This document shows positions 47,175 through 59,180 of a stretch of 64,000 nucleotides of DNA, one piece after another; the first letter of the stretch is position 1; each line of letters opens with the position of its first letter. The notes beneath the pieces are model-generated. The model worked only from the letters and a program-made list of their open reading frames with translations, ran no database searches and was not told the origin of the DNA. Location of the stretch: assembly GCA_001939145.1 (NCBI GenBank), contig LSRX01000592.1, forward strand, positions 268,380-332,379. The letters are read 5' to 3'. The stretch is from Symbiodinium microadriaticum (Eukaryota; Sar; Dinophyceae; Suessiales; Symbiodiniaceae). Position numbers and translations under genes: made by a program.

Positions 47175-50100
47175 CTTGATTGAAGTGTTTTGATGTGTTT
47201 TGGGTGTCCCCGGCTTGGGTGTGCGTAGGGCTTACCGCATAGGTTCTAGAGGGTGGTCGTGGGCTTTAGGATTACTCGCCGCGGTGCACTGCTCCAAGTC
47301 AAGGCCTGTGCTGTCCAGTGTCGAAAGAATATTTTGCCCTCACCGAGGCTGTGGACAAAAGGACCCCTGAGACCTACCATCATTGATTCATGATGATTTT
47401 TGTGACAGCTTCTGAGGTGGAGGGCCTGACACGAATCCCTCCAAGATGCCAGGCGTTGGTGTGCGGTCTTCGAAGGGTACCTCAGGAGCAATCAGAGTTA
47501 TACCCTGAATCCAAAATTTGATCCCAAAGTTGTTCCGTAATGGTGGTCTCCTGGTGCTCTCCTGTTTGCCTTCATTCTTCCGAGGGGGGGTGCAAGCGTT
47601 CTGTTCTGCGTCAAACTCGTGAATTCTTGTTCGGAATGCCGTAGTGGCAGGATAAATTGCAGGGTCCACCGAGATTGCTGCGGCCAGGGTGCTGCTCAAG
47701 GGCATGGAGGTAGGAAGCACCTGTAGCAGGCCTACCAAAACGCACCCCGTGAAGCAGAGCTCGAACACGCACCCTCAAATCTGAAGGCTGCTTTTTCGAC
47801 CACACTCGACCTGTTCTTCTTGATTTCAGGTTCACAATAGAAGCCTTGGACTGCGCGACCCACCAAGGCGCGTGAGAGGGAGAGCATGTGGCAAACGGTC
47901 ATGGCCACCAGGCTGCCGATGTAGGCACGAGAAATCCTCGGCAGGCCGCCGAATGCAGTCCGAGACGCCCTTGCCTTCATGCATCCCGCGGGCCCAAGCA
48001 TGTTGTCGCTGCCAAAATAGGTGCCCGGAGTGTAGAGTTTGACCTGCGCGACAGCCCATCTTGCAACTGTGTAAGGTGCGGGGCCAGACTGGAGTTCCGT
48101 TGCATGCCCAACTTGCCTTGAAACCTCGTTTCTGCAGCTGTGCTGGGCCAGAGTTCATGATCCACAGCCTCAGCATTCGGAACTCTCGCAATGTCTTGAT
48201 GCCCCATGCCACAGCCAAATCTGGGAGCTTGCTTCTCCAGTCTTCGGGTTGGGAGCAACGACACTTAAACTGGCTGACTTGCGGGATGATTGTGATGCCT
48301 GAGAACCACAATGCTAGAAGACTGGGCGCATATCTCATGACAGCACCGAGGGCAGAGCTTGTCCCCATTCTCACCCTCTCGCGTGGCCGCATGGTCCGGG
48401 AAAAAAGCATGTCGCTCGCAGTAGAGGGCCAGCAAATTCCGGAACTTGCGGTCAAAACCTCGACTGAGCATGGCATGTCACCCACTACATGCCGCAACTG
48501 TCGCAACTGTTCCCGCGACGACTTCTGGCAGCATGACCGTGCAGTGGCTTACCATCCGCCTGACAGACATCCCATCTCTGCCAAGGGGCCTTTGAAGAGG
48601 TTGAGATTCATGAGCCGGCCCGTCACAGTAAAATCCAGGTTTTGCACGATAACGTTGCTGAACAGCTGGCGCCTTGGCAAGAAGCATCACTTCTGCGAGC
48701 ATTTACCATCAACTAAAGCAAAAAGCTAGTCGGTCAGACAGAATTCAAGCTCTGCATTCATAGAGGTCGGGGCATCCGAGCGTCGGATTTCTAACGCTCC
48801 AGTGTTCAGAGCGTCGTTACCTGAGGCTTGAAAAGTTTTCGCCACGCTGCTCTTCCGGAAACCGGTCGAGGATATTCATGGCTCTCTCCTGGACCAGACA
48901 GTCGCGAAAACTTGGCGAACGACTGAACGAGTCGGAATATGCTTGCAGCGCAGGGATTCGCAAGTGAGTTGTTTCTGACAAATCACAAAAGGGAAGAATG
49001 ATGGCATCATGGCGGGATCAAGAACGTGGATTCTCAATGGTTCCTGGACAGGTCGCCACGTTGAGACCAGCGATCGACAAGACTTTTCTAAAGCAGACGC
49101 TTCTCCATTTCCGGCATCACTTTCTCCTCCAATATGTTTCGCGCGCTAGCTACTACAGCTTCCGACCCGCCTCTCCCTAAAAACCGCTTATTAAAGGCTT
49201 ATTACCAGCTGCCACCGCCACCGCCACCACGAGCAGAAATACTCTTTGTGCTACTGCAGCTGCTACAAATTTCAAACACTTCCTTAAGTTGGTGTCGCAA
49301 GACCCCACCAATCCACCATGCACGCCTTGAATCAGGTTTGTACCAGGAGGACCTTCCAGACATATGTACGCGGTCTGTCCTCTTGATCTGCAATTGAACC
49401 AACCCCTTCGTTCCTTTTTGGCAACTCAAAGCTCTAGCCCTTTTGTCGTCCTGGGTCACTTCCCAAAATACGCAGAGCGTCGAGGCCTGAATACTTGCCT
49501 CACGAGATGCAGCTGAGTTTGACATTTCGCTGCGGGAGTCAAGGACAGAATCCGACAATGACAAGCTGAGCCTGTTAGCTTCTTTTTGGCGATTCCTACG
49601 GCTCAAGAGGGCACTTTGAAACCGCAGCTTGCTGTAAGGTGGCCGAGCGAGTCTGCGATATTCCAAGCATGGCCAGCTCGCCTCACAAGTCAATGACATG
49701 TCGTGATGTACTCAACTCACGGTTTAGGGTTTAGGGTTCAGGGTTCAGGGTTTAGGGCCGTTTAGGGTTTAGGATCTCAATCTGTGGAGGCCGCTTTCGC
49801 TGCACGCAGCTGCTTGTCTGCACAGTCCTGTGCCCCATGCAGCCGCCAGCCTGCGATGGCCCCCGAGTTCAAGTGCCCAACACGGATCATCTGCTTGATC
49901 TGAGTGTCATGTTTCCTGAGCTGTATGAATGAAGCAACAGCAGCCGGCAAAAACGGAAATCAATCCAGCCTGTCTTACTACAACTTGAAAACTAGGCCTG
50001 CAGCTTGCAAGAGGGTCCAAGTGTCTTGGCTACTTGCCCCTTCTCCTGTTTGTCCTTGCTCTTGTCGCTGACCTGAGTCAACATACAATGGCCTTGGCCT

Positions 50101-53100
50101 CTCCGGCCGGGAGGAAAACGCGTGAAAAGAATCATGCGTCAGAAATTTGTGAGTGCGACTTCTGTCCTTGTGTCCCAGCTGCATAAACATCTGCGGATCC
50201 GTTGAGCAAGATAAACATGGAGTTGCCGACCTCGCCTTGTCAGAACTTTGTGCAATGCACCCGCAAAGTTCGCTTTCTCGCCCTTTGGCCGGGAAGGGTT
50301 CATGGGCAAAACATGCTCCCCCCTGCCGTAGCAGTTTGGAAGAGGTTTCCATGCTAATATAACTCATCCAGCAAGAAGCCTATGCCTCAGTTGCCCTAAA
50401 CAACATGGCAGCAAAGCATGCCTGGCAGACAGAGGCACTGCAGCAGTCAACGCCACTAGGAACTGTCACACTTAATGCTCTGCTCAAAACACCAAACCAA
50501 CGGTGTGCGCCTTCATTGACCACCAGATCACCAGGCATGAAGATCCGGTCTACTGCTGCATTCGCCAGCTCCATGACGAAATCCGGGTTTGTATTCGCGA
50601 AGAAGGGCGAATTCCTGATGAGACACTGTGACAAGCGGAAAGCTACTTGGAGGTTCTGTAAACCTAAACTCTAAACCACCACATCAAGCAATGACTCGCC
50701 CTTCCCTTTATCTACAGTCTCAGATTCCGGGCCACAGCCAACATCTCTACATCCACACTATTTTGCCCCAGCGACTTGCCGTACCGCCCCGGATGAAAGA
50801 GCTACGCCTTGCCATTCGAAAGAGGTTCATGCCCTACCAACCTCTACTCCTAAGCATGGCAGCCGCCGAATATTGCTTGCACCCGTTTCGAGGACTCGAG
50901 GCCGGGTTCTGCATGGTCTGCTCAGTCAAAGCACTGAATTCGCTCGATCAGATCCGCCGTGTCTGTCTCCTTCGGGGGGAAGCCATACCGCGAATCCGAA
51001 GTTAAAGACACTGGACTGGCACTGGCAACGATGGGTTGCATGCTGTGCAGCGAGCGATGCGCCTTCGGCGTGGTGGTCATGCATTTACTATCACCCATAA
51101 GCCTTTGCCATAGCCAAAGGATATCAATCGCTCGCCTGTTCTAACAGCCTCCCTAAGCTGGCCCCTTGCGTCATGGTCCTGACCACCATTGGAGAGTGTC
51201 AGCACCTCGAGGCAAGAAGGGCCGTACAGTGAAAAGCGCAGGCTGGTCGTGCCGTGCAGGCTTTGGGACACTGAAGGACTTTGTTCTTACTCTGTTGCTT
51301 CTTTGCGGTTCTTGGTTATTCGCGCTTGTGTCTGCCGCCACTGGTCCATGTGACATGCAGAGCTCGGTTGTGTTGAGTGCCAACTGCTACCTCTTGCTTC
51401 TACATATTTTCGAAAGAATGGCTGACGGACATGCGCGGCTGTTGCTGCCGCAGTTTGGAAGAACGAATCTGAAGTCCCCCACCTGGCACAATATCCCTCG
51501 CAGCGTGGCCCGCCGGACGCGCATCGGCCAATCCACATACTCGGTAAGTCTGCATTTGTGCAGCTTCGATGCAACCTCTCAGACACGACAAGCCGGCCTT
51601 CATTCGCTGGTCCGGGAAAAGCTCCAGAGCCCGAACCACCACCGCTTGGTGTAGCAGCTGGCAGTAGCAATGCTTCACTGCCACCACCTGCAGGAGACAG
51701 GGATGGAGTCACTACGGGGCTGCAGCATTCATAAGGTGCGACCGGCCGATGTGATTTTCGTTTCCAGCATGTCCGCTCGCAGCCTTCTTCACTTTAGCGG
51801 GGCGTGGCGCCACCCCAAGGGCACTCATCATTCCGAAGACAGTGTTGGCTGCCAGCGTGCGAGTCTGCTCCTTGCAAGCAAGGGCCCCAAAGCCCTCCTT
51901 AATGCGAGGCCTGCAAGAATCCATCTTAAAGGCGAGACTCGGCTTTTGAGCAGGCCTGGAAGAAAAAGCTAAAATTGATCCAAATGCTATCTACATTACT
52001 GCCTTGGGTTTTACACATGGTCTGGCCTCATGCCGCATGCATGTGTGGAGACGACCTTTGGCGTTTGAAGGCTCGTCTTTCTACAGGGCTTCGGACTCCT
52101 TGACTGAAGCGCCTCTTGAGAAGCCCGTGGATCGGCAGCGGATCGCTTGGGTGTGAAACGATCGAACAGGATCCTGAAGCCCGGCAGGATCCCGATCCGG
52201 ACTGGGACAGGTCTTGATCGCGTTGTGGACTCCTTTTCGTTGCCAGTGGGCTATGGGTAACCATGGCTTGGGAGCAGCTTGAAGTCCCCGCACGCGTCCT
52301 CCGCGCCGTTCTGTGGGTCTGGCTCTCAGCCCTGTAGACTCCGTGGAGCTCAGCTCAGAGGTCTTGAATTGGATGCTTGATCTGGAATATTGAGAACTGC
52401 ATCTCCGAATTATTGTCGCTACGCTAAGGTCAGTGTCGACATGGGCTGCCACTGGCGCCATGCCTACAGCGGTGACCCGCACCCTTGTCGCGCGGTGAGG
52501 GGGGATTCGCAACCCCCGCCCGAACCCACCCACAGCTACAGCCAGCGACCCGGACAAACTTGTTTCGGTATTCTGGTTGCAGCTGTTAGGGGCGGGTTTT
52601 GAAGGTTTGAGTGTGGAGGGTTTGGGGCAGCATGTAACGCGGCGCAGTGTCACGCTTTCCGGCCTGAGCGAAAGACAGCCATGGTGGTATAATCGTGCAC
52701 GCGATGCCGGACAAGGAACATCAGCTTGCGAAGACGGGTGTCAGCAGAGTTGAAGCGGTTTAAAGCTCAGAGTTAATAGGATCTACGCTGTAACGAGACA
52801 AATGCTTGGGGCTTGGGGTTGCCTGAAGGCTTTGAGGTTTGGGCATGTGAAACCGGTTGTTTTAGTTTCATATACTACTCTGCTTAACGGGACTTAGGGT
52901 TCGGAGGAGGGCTGAGGCTTGAGGGTTAAAGGTGCGAGTAATTATGAAGATGTTGGAGAGTTCGCACCTACAGGATACAGTAAGGACCTCATAAGCGCGG
53001 TCAACCCCAGAATCCAGATCCAAGGATCTGTCTCACCTACGGAAGCAGCGTAGCCGCTGGTGACGATGTGCATCACGCGGGTGCCCATAGGAATCTCGAA

Positions 53101-56100
53101 GTCGCAAATGGTCTTGCCTGACACGGGTTGGGGGTTTGGGGCTTCGGCGTGGGTTTAGGGTTTCGACTCACACACTCGCACAAGCAGGCATGGCAGGTTC
53201 CGTCCCGAGCTTGCTACAGGCACATGACCGGCCTAGGGTTTAGGGTTGCTCGTTCTTTCCTCTCAGCATCAGTTAATCGGAAATGTCTTCCATTGGGGCG
53301 GGAAGCCCCACTTCCCCACTCCCAAGCATGGGGTTAAGGGTTCAGGGCTTCGCAACTCCCCAGTTCACAGGCCCCAAGCATTCTTGGGGAGGCTACTCTG
53401 AACAAAAGGAACGGAAACTGATTTAGACACCCTAGAGACAAGGAATCCATGCTAGTCCTTCTTATCTTAAGCTGGAGTCCCCGATTGTTGAAAGGCCAAT
53501 AAGCTCGTGCTAGGCACTTTTCGGCGACCCTCACTCTGATTACCGGAGGCCCTTTCGGATCCCTCGAAGCTGCGCTCTGCCTTGAACAAAGATGCGGCCC
53601 TCAAAGTGAGTTTGGAGGTATCGGAGGAAGTCAAAGCCTCGGTCCCGAACCGTCTTGGATTTGGGTTTCGGCTTCGGTCTTTGGTTTTGGAGAGCAGGGT
53701 TGAGTTCCCCTTAGCGCTTCTCTTCTTTGGGTCCACGGGGGCTTCGGGGCTCACACTCGGGCCACTCGGGGGCTAGGGGGCTAAACTTCGGCATTGAAGG
53801 CTTTGCATTATAAGTAGAGTAGACACGACTCCTACAGCCCTACAGCTCGCAGAGTCGGCGCGATGCATTCAAAAAAGGGTAGGCATCCAGTGACTACTGT
53901 ATCCCAGTCGATCTGGATTTTTCGGGGAACCCAATACCTTTCAATTAGGGAATATACTTTAAATCATAATATTAAGGCCTCTAATGACTCTAATAACTTA
54001 AGGCATATTCCTCAATTAAGGGGTTTTGGGTTCTCTGGGGAAGGGCGCCCAGGCCAAGACTTCGATTCTTAGTTCTCGGGATGTTGTCTTGGCTCGGGTT
54101 CCGCAAAACTGCACTGCCGGGTAAGACCGAAGGAGCCACAGCTTTGATCAGGTCGTTGAAAACTTCGTGCCCTGACTGCACTGGGGTAGCTTTCTCAGGC
54201 TAACTGGGCCCCTTCAGTTCAAAACAATTAAATTACCATGCCACCATGCCCGCGGGTGCTACCTTGGGTCCAAGCGTCTGCAGCCAGCCTCATCAAAAAT
54301 GCTGAGGACGCTAAGCTTTCCACTGTCCACCCTGCCTGCCAAGAACCGCACCACGCATCAGCTTCTCAGAATCACGAGACTATGGAACATAGCTTTGCCA
54401 TGCAAACACCTGAAGCCCTGAACCTAAGCGGAACCGCAAGTCGCCACTCAAGAGCAACTTGGATGCTGAGATGTATCTCCCAGTATGACCGCATAAGATT
54501 GGTCGGTGAAGATATGTACAGCTGAGATCTCACAGAGCTCGCCCTTGCCTCGATCTGCGCGGAGAGCGAGCAGATCCCTCAGGAGACTCTCCTCAAGATG
54601 GTGCTCCCATGAAGGGGAAATCTTAACCCAACAGAACTGATATTCTACCGCTGAGGCGTCGATGGTTGCAGCTGCTAACCAGGTCTCGTTCTCACCATTG
54701 GCAAACGCTTTGGCCAGGACCGGGGCAGGAATGAGCCAACAGTGGCATTCCTCAGGCTTTGGGTTGCTTTTTGGTTGGCTTTGAAAACTCTAAAAGCGGA
54801 TTCACTGGCTGTTCTTCGCCGTGCGTTCCTTGTTGATGTTACATTTGTGTAGCTATATCTCTAGTACCAGCAGCAGGGTCTGATCATGAGGGGTGATGCT
54901 TTCGAGCAGGAAAAGACACACCTTGTAGACTCCTCGAGGTTGCAAAAAACAAAGCTGCAGAACTTACTTTGCATCCGAGGGTCTGCATCGGCTTTAACCG
55001 AACAGACACGGATGTCATTCAGGCCCAAGAACTCTGTGTCACCGAGGACCTGACTTGGCATAGGATTCCCCTCCTAACACAGATACAATGATACAACCTT
55101 TAGAAGCCGAGCTCAAGTCATCAGCTCACCAATCGGAATCAAGCCGTGGTAAATGAATTGGTGTGTGCAGCCGTCCCCACGCGAGCTTTCATGCATGTTT
55201 GTTTCGTCCAAGAAACAGCAGGATGCACCGCATCCTCCGAGCTGTTTGCCTCAGGATTTGCCCAGGTGGACGCATGGGTGGCATTCTAAGAGCCTCCGAC
55301 CCTAAGCAAGGAGGAGGGCTTCTGCCCTTGAGCGCCAAACTTCGGGGTGTGATTCTTGAGAGTATAGTTTCGAGAATGACAGTTTAGGGAATTAGGGAGG
55401 GGCCCTAGCCCTAGCCCTTGGCTGTCCGGAATGAAACAACAACAGCGGCAGGACAAGTAGCAGCAACTCAGCACCAGCAATGTTAGACACGAGCAGGTAC
55501 CATGGTTTACAGGCTTAGCCGTTGCCGCTGCATGCTGCATGACTCATCTAAGCCATCATGTGCCCAGGGACATCCAGCTCCATCGCCACTCCCTCGCGCT
55601 GGGACAGGCCTCTAAGAGACTCGCCCCTGCGCTCGACGCGAATTGTACGGCCTCGCAACAGATCTCAGATTCAGATGATCCAACCCCAGTTCTGCTAGCA
55701 ATGTCCAACACTAAGTCCGGCAGCAACTCCGGTCAGAGAACGATTGCAGAACCATGACGATGACCGGACGATATCGACATACCATTGCAGAGAAGAGCCT
55801 GCAATCTCGATGCTTGCGGCCCCACGCGCCAGAAGCACCTTGGGTGCACATCCGGTGGTCCCAGATGGAAGTCTGTCGGAGTTCATGGGATCGTCCCATG
55901 GCCTGTGGCTCGCATGGTGGATTTCGTTCATGATTTCGCAGTAAGAACGAAGAACAACCTGATAGCAACAAGAAAAATGTACAAGAAAAGTTGCAGCAAG
56001 GAGGACCATCTTTCCCGAGGTGCCAGATACTTCTGGTTGGACTCTTCGGCCAAAATCGTCTCGCCAGGGAAAAAGATACGCCGGACCATGTTGTCCCGAA

Positions 56101-59100
56101 AGATCTGCAGAGCGGAAACAGCAAGAGAAACTGGGGTGCCTAGTGCTCTTGCTACTTCACTCTGAAGCCCAACATCTTCTCCAGCAGGATGCAGACTCCG
56201 GCCTGATTCAATATTTCAATATACATTTCAACGCAACAGCAGCCTTAACAGAGGGCACACTTATTAACTTATGCCGAAGGCTAGACATTGTTAGCATGGA
56301 AAAGTAGGCGAAGCACGGCACGAAGGCCCAAAACGAGAACCCCTGATGCCGTAGGTCCACAAGCCTCCCAAGCAGATTCGGAAAGCTGCGCGAAGATGGG
56401 GCTCTGGAGCATGCGCTCAGACGTGAGTAGGTGCACGTGGGGCGGCTGAGACAAATACCTTGACAACCGGCAGCTGCCAATAAAAGCCAGATTCTACTAG
56501 TTACTAGCGTTGCACTATGCGGTCACCAGAAAAACCCGTGAATACATCTATTCTCCTCCTGACAATCCCTTGCTGCAGCTTGACAGGCGCTTCAGAAGAA
56601 GCCCGACCCTACACAAGGGCAGTTGGGCGTGGCAATAAACTGAGCTGCACCCCTGCGCAGCACCCGCCCAAGCATTGCCCATCGTTTCTCTGTCAGGTGA
56701 AAGGTTTTGGGCCTGCTTTCATCTGCGTTCATTCTACCTTTGGGGGGTTGATGGCTGACAGTGATGAAGGACCTCCTGCCTTGGCCAGGCATCATGTGCC
56801 GGCACCACTCACTAAGCTTCTGATACTCGAGGCCAGCCTCTAAAAGGAGTCCTCAGAGCTGTTCACTGTATCGCATCCCATGGACTGCTGACGAGGCTCG
56901 GATTGAGCAGCTCTTTGTCTGCAGGGAAATCTTTCAAAACATCTTGGAGTACCTCCGGAGCTAATTGATAGGCAGCCACTGCATTTTGAGGACAACAAGC
57001 AAGCCACCTCGCGGCTGACGTCGCACACCATACCTTGCAGAAGTAGGGCTTCAAGAGTGTTTTGCTTATCACACTCCCCACATCAGCCAACCATAAACCA
57101 ATTGCACGAATTCCCGCCCTGGAATAAACCCTGCTGGCAGGAAGCATAACCTAACAAGATGCAAGTCGTCGGCAATGGTAGCCGTGCAAACAACCCCAAC
57201 AGAAGCTTAACAAACATCAAAGGCACGCTGCAGTGATACTACGACAGCCGCTACATCGATGACTGAGACAACTACTCCTAACAACTACAGCAGTACCAAA
57301 AATGAGTTCAGGAGCTCGACATAGTAACACCGACAATGCCCACAGTGCCACGACAAAATGTTCAAAGCCGGGACATTAGCTCTCGAGCTTGAACAATAGA
57401 AGAAGGCCAGCTACCCAACTCGGCGGCGACGAGCTGTATGTTCCAAAGGTCCTCTTTCATGGGAAGTGGAGGAACTCATCGGGCTTCGCTATAATATTGC
57501 TGTTGTGGTTGCGGGGTAGCGTGTGGGCTCCTCGTCTGGATGGGATGTGCATACCGGGCTTCGGGGTACAAGGCCAGCACAGCGCGAACAGCTTACAATC
57601 AACAAATCCGTTTCGCCACTATGCCTCCAAAGGACGAAGGATCATGACAGGCTGTTCAGGACGCTAGGAGGGGCGCTCCGTTCCACCAACTTCTGCTCAC
57701 TTCGAAGTCCTCCACAGCGAGGAAAAAGGTCTCACCCACGTGGTCCCCTTTCCTCATGCCACAGTGTGGGGCAGAAAGTGTCTTTGGTTGTGCGACAGCT
57801 GGACGTAAACCCTAAAACCCTCAACCCACAAGTTTCACATGGAAAATGTGTCCAGACTCGAGGATACCAACCCATGAAATCGTGAACCCATGGATGTGTC
57901 AGCCGTCTTTGCGCTTGTCTTCGACAGCCTCGTTTCGCCCTAGCAGCTACATGCTAATCCGGCAAAGCATCCGCATCTGCCCGATGCACCTTGGTGCTTG
58001 CATCGATGTCCTAGTAAAAAGCACGGAACCTGCAGATGCTGAATTTGCTGAACATTCGCCATGGCACCCGAGACGCAATGCCTTGAGCTAAGAATCTTAA
58101 GAAGTTCGAGTGTCGCCGGCCCCACGGACAAGCTAGACAGTCTAGAAACGGAAGAACGCACAAACACTGCAGCAACGGACCAGCAAAGGGCGTGGCTTCA
58201 GGAGGCATATCACAATCTACTCTACCTGGCAATGATGCTGTTGGTGCTGACCACTGCTATTTCTGATGGCAACGATAACGGTGACGCTGTTGACGAAAAT
58301 GATAAATATGGCGATGATGCTCATTACGATGGTGATTTTGGCGGCCCAGATCCCTCTTTGCTCACATCCTTCTTCTTATGGTCGTGTGCGAGGCACTCCT
58401 CACCCAGGAAAATATTGAGCGTGCCCCGGAGAACGATCAGCAGCGCATCCGTGTGGTCCCCCTTTGCTTGCATCACCTCCAGCTGCGCAGCTTGGGACTT
58501 TCTGGGAAAGTTCTGGGCTAGGGCCGAGGTGAAGGTGCCGGTCAGCGTACCAAACATTTCAACAGAGTCCTCGGATTCCCTGCGCTCGTCTAGAAACGCT
58601 GTGCTCTGGACACGGCCCATGGAAACGAGGAGACAGTATCGGCAATAGTGATGCTAGTCTTGAGTCTTGAATAATTAGAACCAACAGTGAAACAATCGTA
58701 ATTAACACTTCTCGATGAACTCACTGCACTGCGAGATTGTCAGGAGCCCCTGTCTTTGATCCACCGCAACTCAAGGTTTAGGACTCGATTCCCAAGACGA
58801 CCTGGGCACTTCTCGGCCGCAGAGGCCGAGAAAGGGAGCCCGGCCAAGTTCAGGTCTGACTTCACTATTGACCCAACGCCAGAGGAAACATTTTCGGGAA
58901 CTGCTCCTGAAAAACATGGGCTTCCGCAGTTTCCTGCATCGCAAACCAATTCACGGGAAATCACCTCGAAGACAGGCCACAGAACAACCACCACAATACA
59001 CAACTACGGGACATGGTCGAAGCCTTGCATTTCCCTGAGATGTAGGTTTCAGAACATCTGGGGTGATAGTGGCTGTGCTGACAACAACACAGGGAGTCCG

Positions 59101-59180
59101 TCGCCTGGCCCTCATTGCAGATCCTGCTTGTGGTCAATCGGCTCAGCTCCGAAATCATCTCGGAGCTGCATCCCGAAAAC
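47113..59180 (-). CDS. giant gene: five tandem cyclic-nucleotide-binding-like domains plus coiled coil (partial)
   Basis: Over 12 kb of minus strand holds about 20 small exons, each encoding a piece of a CNB (CAP/PKA-R type) fold. Their order repeats the CNB plan five times: entry helix (xxFxxLS..), strand with PG or G, G-D/E and S-G turn, FG-type cassette, then C-helix with a ..FPxxR/K signature. Most exon phases join, and from domain D into E nearly all do. Proteins with this plan bind cAMP, cGMP or other small ligands and act as regulators of kinases, channels or exchangers. I found no kinase motifs (HRD, DFG, APE) downstream and no channel segments upstream, so it is not clearly a PKG or a CNG channel. 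Donors are mainly GC and GT, with two GA. Both ends are unplaced. Confidence 0.8.
47388..47700 (-). CDS. possible exon after the CNB domains
   Basis: About 100 codons open on the gene's strand, with pieces such as TAFRTRIHEFDAEQN and RPPLRNNFGIKFWIQG and a Pro-rich end. It is repeat-free and protein-like. Boundaries and function unknown. Confidence 0.35.
47975..48657 (-). CDS. CNB domain E (four exons)
   Basis: 48657-48572 (LMNLNLFKGPLAEM) joins by a GA donor to 48458-48359 (FDRKFRNLLALYCERHAFF then TREGENGDK). This joins by a GC donor to 48168-48117 (LWIMNSGPAQLQKRGFK) and by a GCAAGT donor to 48043-47975 (VKLYTPGTYFGSDNMLG). The phosphate-binding cassette reads F-G-S where competent domains have F-G-E. 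A further frame to about 47740 (VAMTVCHMLSLSRAL) likely gives the C-helix. Confidence 0.82.
48821..50625 (-). CDS. CNB domain D (four exons)
   Basis: 50625-50509 encodes NSPFFANTNPDFVMELANAA and RIFMPGDLVVNEG. 50230-50167 encodes VGNSMFILLNGSADVYAAG (GA donor). 49681 to about 49617 encodes GELAMLGISQTRSATL. About 48941-48821 encodes FRDCLVQERAMNILDRFPEE. This is the most canonical of the five: it keeps the G-E and the R-S-A of the cyclic-nucleotide cassette, although the Phe before G-E is missing. Confidence 0.88.
49722..49770. repeat. TTTAGGG block inside an intron
   Basis: Five or six degenerate TTTAGGG words within the 485-nt intron between two exons of CNB domain D. Confidence 0.8.
51590..54171 (-). 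CDS. CNB domain C (four exons)
   Basis: About 54171-54090 encodes HEVFNDLIKAVAPSVLPGSA. 53117-53041 encodes KTICDFEIPMGTRVMHIVTS and GYAAS. 51870-51784 encodes ANTVFGMMSALGVAPRPAKV. About 51644-51590 encodes VVRALELFPDQRMKAG. The cassette is F-G-M, so the ribose-binding glutamate is replaced. The 53117-53041 to 51870 intron exceeds 1.1 kb. Confidence 0.8.
53937..54023. mobile_element. imperfect inverted repeat, MITE-like, inside an intron
   Basis: The left arm CCTTTCAATTAGGGAATATA and the right arm, reverse-complemented CCCCTTAATTGAGGAATATG, are similar over about 25 bp around an AT-rich centre. It lies in the intron between the first two exons of domain C. Confidence 0.5.
54549..56445 (-). 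CDS. CNB domain B (five exons)
   Basis: 56445-56365 encodes SERMLQSPIFAQLSESAWE. 56104-56024 encodes NMVRRIFFPGETILAEESNQ. 55838-55779 encodes VLLARGAASIEIAG. 55049-54968 encodes VLGDTEFLGLNDIRVCSV. 54591-54549 encodes ESLLRDLLALRAD. The first three are 81, 81 and 60 nt, all phase 0. The cassette is L-G-D rather than F-G-E. One small exon is probably missing between 54968 and 54591, as the phases differ. Confidence 0.84.
56886..59180 (-). CDS. CNB domain A (about four exons)
   Basis: 59180-59105 encodes FSGCSSEMISELSRLTTSRI and CNEGQ. 58476-58404 encodes GDHTDALLIVLRGTLNIFL. A stretch ending at 57034 encodes LADVGSVISKTLLKPYFCK. From 56952 the frame encodes VLQDVLKDFPADKELL, a C-helix. The cassette region is poorly matched and its 5' splice site is not placed, so this domain is the least certain. 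Further exons upstream of 59180 were not recognised. Confidence 0.68.
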
